From: Otatea glauca
Lineage: Eukaryota > Streptophyta > Magnoliopsida > Poales > Poaceae
Reading direction: 5' to 3'
Assembly (NCBI GenBank): GCA_036346275.1
Contig: CM070725.1
Coordinates: 15,738,216-15,802,215, forward strand
Length of the DNA stretch: 64,000 bases
The notes beneath the pieces were generated by a model that worked only from the letters and a program-made list of their open reading frames with translations, was not told the DNA's origin and searched no databases. The position numbers were made by a program, and so were the translations under genes. Every line of letters starts with the position of its first letter. Positions within the stretch are counted from its first letter, which is position 1. Of this stretch, positions 58,757-64,000 are shown piece by piece.

Positions 58757-59364
58757 ATTCATATAAATTCAATCTCTACCTTTCAGTACTAGTATTTTCA
58801 ATTTTTGAATTTTTTAGTACTTCTTTTATTTATTTATGCCCGTTTTCGCGTGTAGATGTCGTCGCCGATGCTTAGCCAAACCTACAAGAAGTAGAACCAA
58901 CCGCGTTCAGCAGAGGCAAGTCTTCCTCGACCATGTTGATCCCAAATCTCTAGAATGCTTATGTTGTTTTAAATTATTGCATGCTTACTTTTATGCAATG
59001 TATTTAAAAATGCAGTCATAAGGTTTAGTTAAATTCCAAAATTGTAATGACCTCATTGGCATTGAACATTATATACCTAGTCACCCTAGCTGGTATTAGC
59101 TATATAATTTGATGATAATTAGTAGGATAGCATAAAACGGTAGAATTGTTCAGTCTAGCTTAAACGTTTCGGTACTATGCTATTAGGGAATAATTTCAAA
59201 TATTATTTAAACTTATTTGCGAAGATGCAGAATAGGTATTGTTGCTGTTATTTAAATGAAATAAATTAGAAAAATAGTTTAGACCGGGGCGGATGGAATG
59301 TTTTGTGGGTGCAGAAAGCACGAAACCTTATAAAGTGAATGTTCCGCCCTAGTTACTTAAGGAC
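58757..59364. other. unannotated stretch, probably remaining CACTA sequence
   Basis: AT-rich, with a short coding-like patch at 58855-58930 (MSSPMLSQTYKK then a stop) that could be the next exon of the Ptta-type gene. Otherwise nothing recognisable. Confidence 0.35.
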
Positions 59365-61351
59365 TGAAGGATCGATATGGCCTAGAGGGGGGGTGAATAG
59401 GCAATTTTAAAAGTTCTGACAATTTTAATTTACTAACTTATTTTAACGAGAGAAACTAATAGCAAGAGTAAAGCAGAATTCAAGCAACAAGTAAATACAG
59501 CGAAAGCAATAAAAGAAATGATACAGAAAGACAAAGATTTATCCCGTGGTTGAGTGCCTCTAATCCACGTTGAAGCACTTCTCTTGAAGTTCGACTTCTC
59601 CAAAGCTAGTCGCAGATAGCTCGTGTTCACTTGAGCAACTCTTTCACTTCTCCGGTGAGGTGAGTTCCAAACCTCTCACAAAACACAGTTGCCTTCCACA
59701 AACACCTTTGGACAGTCACACTGCTTTACTTCCTCCAAGTATCTAGGATCACCAAGATCCAAGAGTAATAAACCTTGCACAAGTTCTGTCTCTTGGTTCA
59801 CTATGCAAATCACAAAACTAGACACTAACTTGGAGCTTACACACTTAGGGATGTATGAAGATTTTTGTGTGAAAATGAAGCACAGACTCCTTTTTGAGAA
59901 TGAGAGCTATATGACAATGCCAAAGTGTAAGGAGTTCATCTATATATTGGTAGATGGCTCAGGAAAAGCTTATATAGCCATTTTGAGTGAAAATAGCCGT
60001 TACATCTTCTGATAGGCGTTGGGCGTGTCGATATCGAAACAATGTAAATACACACGCACAACGGACTATGTATCAGTGCTTAGCGATACTGGGTATGTGT
60101 ATGACGGACCAAATTTTAGAGTTCACGACGGACCAAATATTTTGGTCCGGAGTACATGGGACGATCAAGACAGATGGTCTGGCATACAACTAAGAGAGAT
60201 ATATGAGTATCCGACTAAGAAACTTTGTCCGTTACACATGACTTTCAAAAGATTTTGCTTAGATATAGAGACCTATGAACGCCGGACCAGATATTTTGGT
60301 CCGTCATATATGGACAAAGCCACAGATTTTCCAGGAATATAGACACATGTACTTCGGACCAAATTTTTGGTCCGTTATGCATGGACTTCAGAGAAGATAG
60401 GTTCGGTGAGAAGACACATGTATTTCGGACCAAATTTTTGGTCCGTTATGCATGGACTTTAGAGAAGATAGGTTACGCGAGAAGACACATGTATTTGGAC
60501 CAAATTTTTGGTCCGTTATGCATGGACTTTAGAGAAGATATGAGCCAAGAACCTTTTTCAAACATAGATAAGATTTATCCTGGCTTTTCAATCTGGCAAC
60601 GGATTTAAACAAAAATATGTTGTCCATTTCCTGAGTAAAAACTTCTTTTGAAGATAGAGAATACTTATTTTAGGTTTCGATCCAAAAGGAACATAAGAGA
60701 TTTAGTCCGGCCAACACTTATACAGGAAAAAGAATGCCGGACCAAATCTTTTGGTCGGCTGAGAATAGAAAACCTAGGACATCTTTGGTCCGAAACAAAG
60801 GAGGGATAAAAAGCATGTATGCCGGACCAAAATATTTGGTCCGTCATATATAGGCAGACTTCTGACTAAGATGGTTTTCAGGGAATGTTTGTCCAAGAAT
60901 ATGTGGATATGAAAGTGAGTATATTTTAATCTGAAAAACAGATGTACAAAGGAAGTTTTGACAAAGAATAGATTCAAGGTTTGCACCGGACTGAAGAATA
61001 TAGATAGGTAAAGATTGGTCCGTTGTACTGGAAGGTATAGTTTAAGAAGGGTAAAGATTGAGTGTCTTTTGCTCCAAGTGGTCTGGTTTTGCCTTTGCCT
61101 AACAAACTATTTCTTTGTGCAAAGTCCCTCTTTTTGGACAACTAAACAAAGATAAAACACATAGGCTTTTTGACTTAAAACATCTCCCAAGATGTAAAAA
61201 TATAAACTAAAGGCCTTAATCTTGTTGTACCAGCTTATTCATCAAAGGTTCCAGCTCACTTATCTTCAAGCTTTGAATATTACTAACTTAGTCATCAATA
61301 CCAAAACCATGATAATACAAAAATAAATTGAGGGGTGCCTAGATGCTATCA
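59365..61351 (-). repeat. Sirevirus-type 3' LTR (minus strand), 2.0 kb
   Basis: Begins TGAAGGATCGATATGG and ends GCCTAGATGCTATCA. CCTAGAGGGGGGGTGAATAGGC lies near the left end and a polypurine tract abuts the right end, so it is the 3' LTR of an element read right to left. Its middle (60100-60850) has about eight CGGACCAAA...TTTGGTCCG palindromes instead of the GGTAGCACCG type. The five bases before it are AGGAC. The 5' LTR would lie beyond the window. Confidence 0.8.
60100..60850. repeat. CGGACCAAA/TTTGGTCCG palindrome array
   Basis: Palindromes near 60130, 60285, 60355, 60425, 60497, 60738 and 60823, three of them within a tandem unit of about 65-70 bp that also repeats ATGCATGGACTT and AGAGAAGATA (60355-60545). 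Confidence 0.85.
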
Positions 61352-61390
61352 ATCTCTCCCTTTTTGGTAATTGATGACAACATACCTTTT
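61352..61390 (-). other. polypurine tract next to the 3' LTR
   Basis: On the minus strand TCATCAATTACCAAAAAGGG then AGAGAT and the LTR start; nearly the same as at 27734-27770. Confidence 0.65.
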
Positions 61391-61604
61391 AGTTAGTAAT
61401 ATCTTATTTATTCTGCAAAACAGAGTTAGCTGAATGTACTGACAGCGGAAATAGAGAGTAAATTTGCTCCCCCTTAATGAAAGCATTCATATCAAAGTAG
61501 AGAAATCCGAGGATATAGTATCTAAAAAGTAAATAAGAAATCACACCATAAACATAGCACAGAACAAAAACATAATTAATATCCATATAGATAAGCCAGC
61601 CTAT

Positions 61605-61632
61605 AGAGGATTTTCTCCCCCTTTGGCATCAA
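61605..61632 (-). other. second polypurine motif downstream of the extra ORF
   Basis: On the minus strand TTGATGCCAAAGGGGGAGAA, the same sequence as at 28216-28243. Confidence 0.6.
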
Positions 61633-61648
61633 TAGACAAAAAGGGGCC

Positions 61649-63989
61649 CTATTTGCGCCTTGAAAAGAAACTTTTGAGCTGGCCCTGAGCTGTGCTTTTG
61701 TTTGGAGAAGAGGCAGGTTGTTCATCAGTAGCTTCTTGGCTTGCATTATCTGCCCCTTGAGACATAGCTCGATCATGCCAACTTGGATAGTCTGGGTCTC
61801 CTGGATGGATAACCAACAGCTGAAGGTCTGACTGAATCTGATCCAAGGATTCATTCATATTGCAAGTTTCAGCAAGGACATCGCCCACATCATATGTGAC
61901 ATCATGTGCTAGGCGGGTATAGTCGAGCAAGGCATCTTCAGTAAATTCGGTTAGATGATCTAATTGGTGCCTCATCCATAAGCGATTGCTTGTATGTGAT
62001 GTTCTTGCGACTTCCACTTGATTTCTCGGTTTCTTGTAGTGGTCATCCATCTTGGTTCATGTCATACAATCATCCTTTATCGATTTTGAGTAGTGTCAAA
62101 GTATTGGACCTGCTTTGTCTAAGGTTTTCTGATTTTTGCTCGGTGGTCAAATCTTGACATGGCTTCATTATAGAACTTCATTTCTCCTCATATCTTTGAG
62201 TCTTTGCATTCGATCTTCAATATATCTAGCTTGGAATCCTCTTTGATCGGCATAGTATTGTTGCTCAAAGTGTGAAAACCAGGAAGGCTGAGAATCAAAG
62301 ATGTTTTCTTGAGCCTGAAATGTGTTGGCTTGTCTTTGCTCATCATACTTAGGAGAGGATGATTTGGGTTATTGATAGTCAAACAAGCTTTCCCAACCAG
62401 GAAATGTATTCCTTTGATCATGCTCAGGATGAGCTGATGATGAAGGATAGAAGGGTTCATATTGCTGGGGTATTTCAGATGGCATCCTAGACCCTCCAGC
62501 TTCATTTTCATTTGCTCCTGGTCTAAAAGTCTGCGCTTCTTTGAACCTTGCTGCAGCAGCTGCTTCTTGAAGTTGATAAATTTAATGTTCTTCATCCAAG
62601 GTTCTATCAACTGAACTTGAAAGCCTTTGAGTCGTGACATCATCTATTTTCCATGATTCACTTTCATGAAGTACTTGATTGCTTCTTGAGAGGGTGGCTT
62701 AAAGTCTTCCTTTTTCCTTCTCGAACACTAGGTTCTCGATATTTACGCTCGATCGGACATGGGATGACTTTCATACTCTTGATGATAGCTTCCATAGGAC
62801 TGATACCAAAAGTCACTTTGTTGTGCTTGGGAAAGGCTTCTAGCACTATTTCTGTCAAACTCATTTTCAGCCTCAAAACTTTCTTCACTTTCTTCTTCAG
62901 GCTGAAATGGTTGATTTTCTGCCACTCTTTGAAGAAACCCAGAAATCCTTAGACTCTGTCCAGTAGCCTGATGCATATTATATTTCTTCGGAAAGCATTT
63001 GAATTCTTTATTTAAGTCATCTTGAGAAATAATGCCTTGAGCCAACAGGACTCCAGTGATTAACTGGGCAAAAGGCAACGAGCTACTGAATTTTTTATAG
63101 ATGGCTTCCTCCATCTGCCCAAAGAAATAATCAGCTAGATCTATAGGCTGTCTTGACAGAAATAGGTGTAGCAACCAGGCTAATATTGAGGTGATTCCTT
63201 CCTTATATCCAGACTTGGGATATATAGTGTGCCTCAATATTAAGAGCAGAACCTTGGCTTCTTCAGACAGCAGGACACCCTATTTGGATTAAAATCCTCA
63301 CTTGAGGTGTCTTTGTATATGTGTCCAGATACTTGTAAGTCTGGCATATCCCCACTCCGTCTCCACCTCTGATGTGGATACATCTTTTCAAAGATTCTTG
63401 TCTTATTTGCCTGAGGACTAGAAGCTCCTATTGCTGATTCAAACTGGGACGACCTGATTTTTCTTATTCTTCCATTCAGAGTGAACATGATGTATTTCCT
63501 TTGCTTGTTCACTAGTAAAGAAGCATAAAACTCTAGAGTCCTTGAAACATTCCATGGAATTGTTTGATTTGACATGATTCTTACTAGTCCAGGAGTGGAG
63601 TTTATGCAATCAAACAATCCAAATGATCCAATAATATTGTTTACTTAATCCCATTCTACATATTGGTGATTTGTCAGAGCAGAAATCAGCTTTCCTTTTC
63701 CATCTCTTCTGTTCATATAGGCATTGTAAATATTTTTGTGTAATAGAGACACAAAATTTTCACCCAGGGCTGACCTTGACTCAGGGAACCAGACCTTTTC
63801 ACTGACCAACCGAACTGCTCTTAACTTCTTAGTACTAAGTTTTCCCAATTCTTCACTACTAAGAATGTCAAACTCAGAGATTAGTTCCGTGCTTTCTGAG
63901 GAAGATTCACTGTCGGGTTCATAGGGATAATCCTCAGAGGATGACTCAGAGTCAACTATCTGCTTTCCTTTTCTTGGATGAGAGGTCAC
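61649..63989 (-). pseudogene. extra ORF of a Sirevirus-type element (PF20167-like), second copy
   Basis: Read right to left: an acidic/Ser-rich start (MTSHPRKGKQIVDSESSSED at 63989), a domain with LEFYASLLVN and MFTLNGRIRKIRSSQFESAIG (63617-63400), a helical stretch ILAWLLHLFLSRQPIDLADYF...MEEAIYKKF (63200-63080), a Gln/Ser/Glu-rich linker (62880-62200) and a C-terminal part VEVARTSHTSNRLWMRHQLD ending FFSRRK at 61649. At least four breaks separate these pieces (near 63645, 63280, 62740 and 62190). The order and sense match the ORF at 28267-29672, although the sequences differ greatly. It lies in the env-like position, upstream of polypurine motifs and the 3' LTR. Function unknown. Confidence 0.6.
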
Positions 63990-64000
63990 TATTTTTCTGT

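Overview
The window looks like heterochromatic, transposon-packed DNA from a grass (Poaceae; panicoid is a guess, not shown). I find no intact host gene. Almost everything I can recognise is a nested, decayed transposable element: CACTA (En/Spm) elements with CACTACTAC ends and 3-bp target duplications, one Mutator-like element (MULE), Ty1-copia elements of Sirevirus type with long LTRs, Ty3-gypsy pieces, and microsatellite-associated MITE-like units. Coding regions are interrupted by stops and frameshifts, so nearly all genes are pseudogenes. Domain names come from recognising residue patterns; no database search was run.

Layout. 1-613 is the 5' end of a CACTA element that cuts into a much larger structure. 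614-11792 is a giant diverged palindrome: two CACTA-type genes (Transposase_24/Ptta region plus Ulp1-like C48 protease region) run outward from an AT-rich central hairpin near 6134. 12773-14204 is an internally deleted CACTA relative with an ATA target duplication. 14205-21600 holds LTR debris and unrecognised DNA. 21600-26299 is older retroelement debris carrying a Sirevirus-type solo LTR (23279-25897, TSD CTTGT), which itself carries the 3' end of a Tat-like gypsy element with an antisense Transposase_28-like ORF. 26300-29672 is the 3' part of a minus-strand Sirevirus-type element (LTR, polypurine tracts, extra ORF). 30985-31212 is another CACTA end.

32193-41073 is the MULE, with long TIRs and a 9-10 bp target duplication. 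It carries a broken mudrA-type transposase (MULE domain, SWIM finger, zinc knuckle), then a multi-exon plant mobile domain (PMD) region, then an unrelated second ORF with acidic/SPPPRRSS repeats. It may sit inside an older DNA element with ACGACCAC motifs. 43240-45486 is the C-terminal end of a copia pol on the minus strand, split by a 1.3-kb gypsy-type solo LTR (TSD CACAC). 45487-50230 is a CACTA with a decayed TNP2-type transposase. 51581-52444 is a pair of Micron-like foldback units in TA microsatellites. 53180-58243 is a solo LTR with a second, oppositely oriented solo LTR inside (53567-56859, TSD CTATG); the outer LTR interrupts a Ptta-type CACTA gene that reads in frame across the insertion. 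59365-64000 is a minus-strand Sirevirus-type element with its 3' LTR and a decayed extra ORF.

The nesting order can be read from the target duplications. The most unusual points are the macropalindromic CACTA, the PMD-carrying MULE with its second ORF, and the Sirevirus-type LTRs that hold different palindromic motifs in comparable places.
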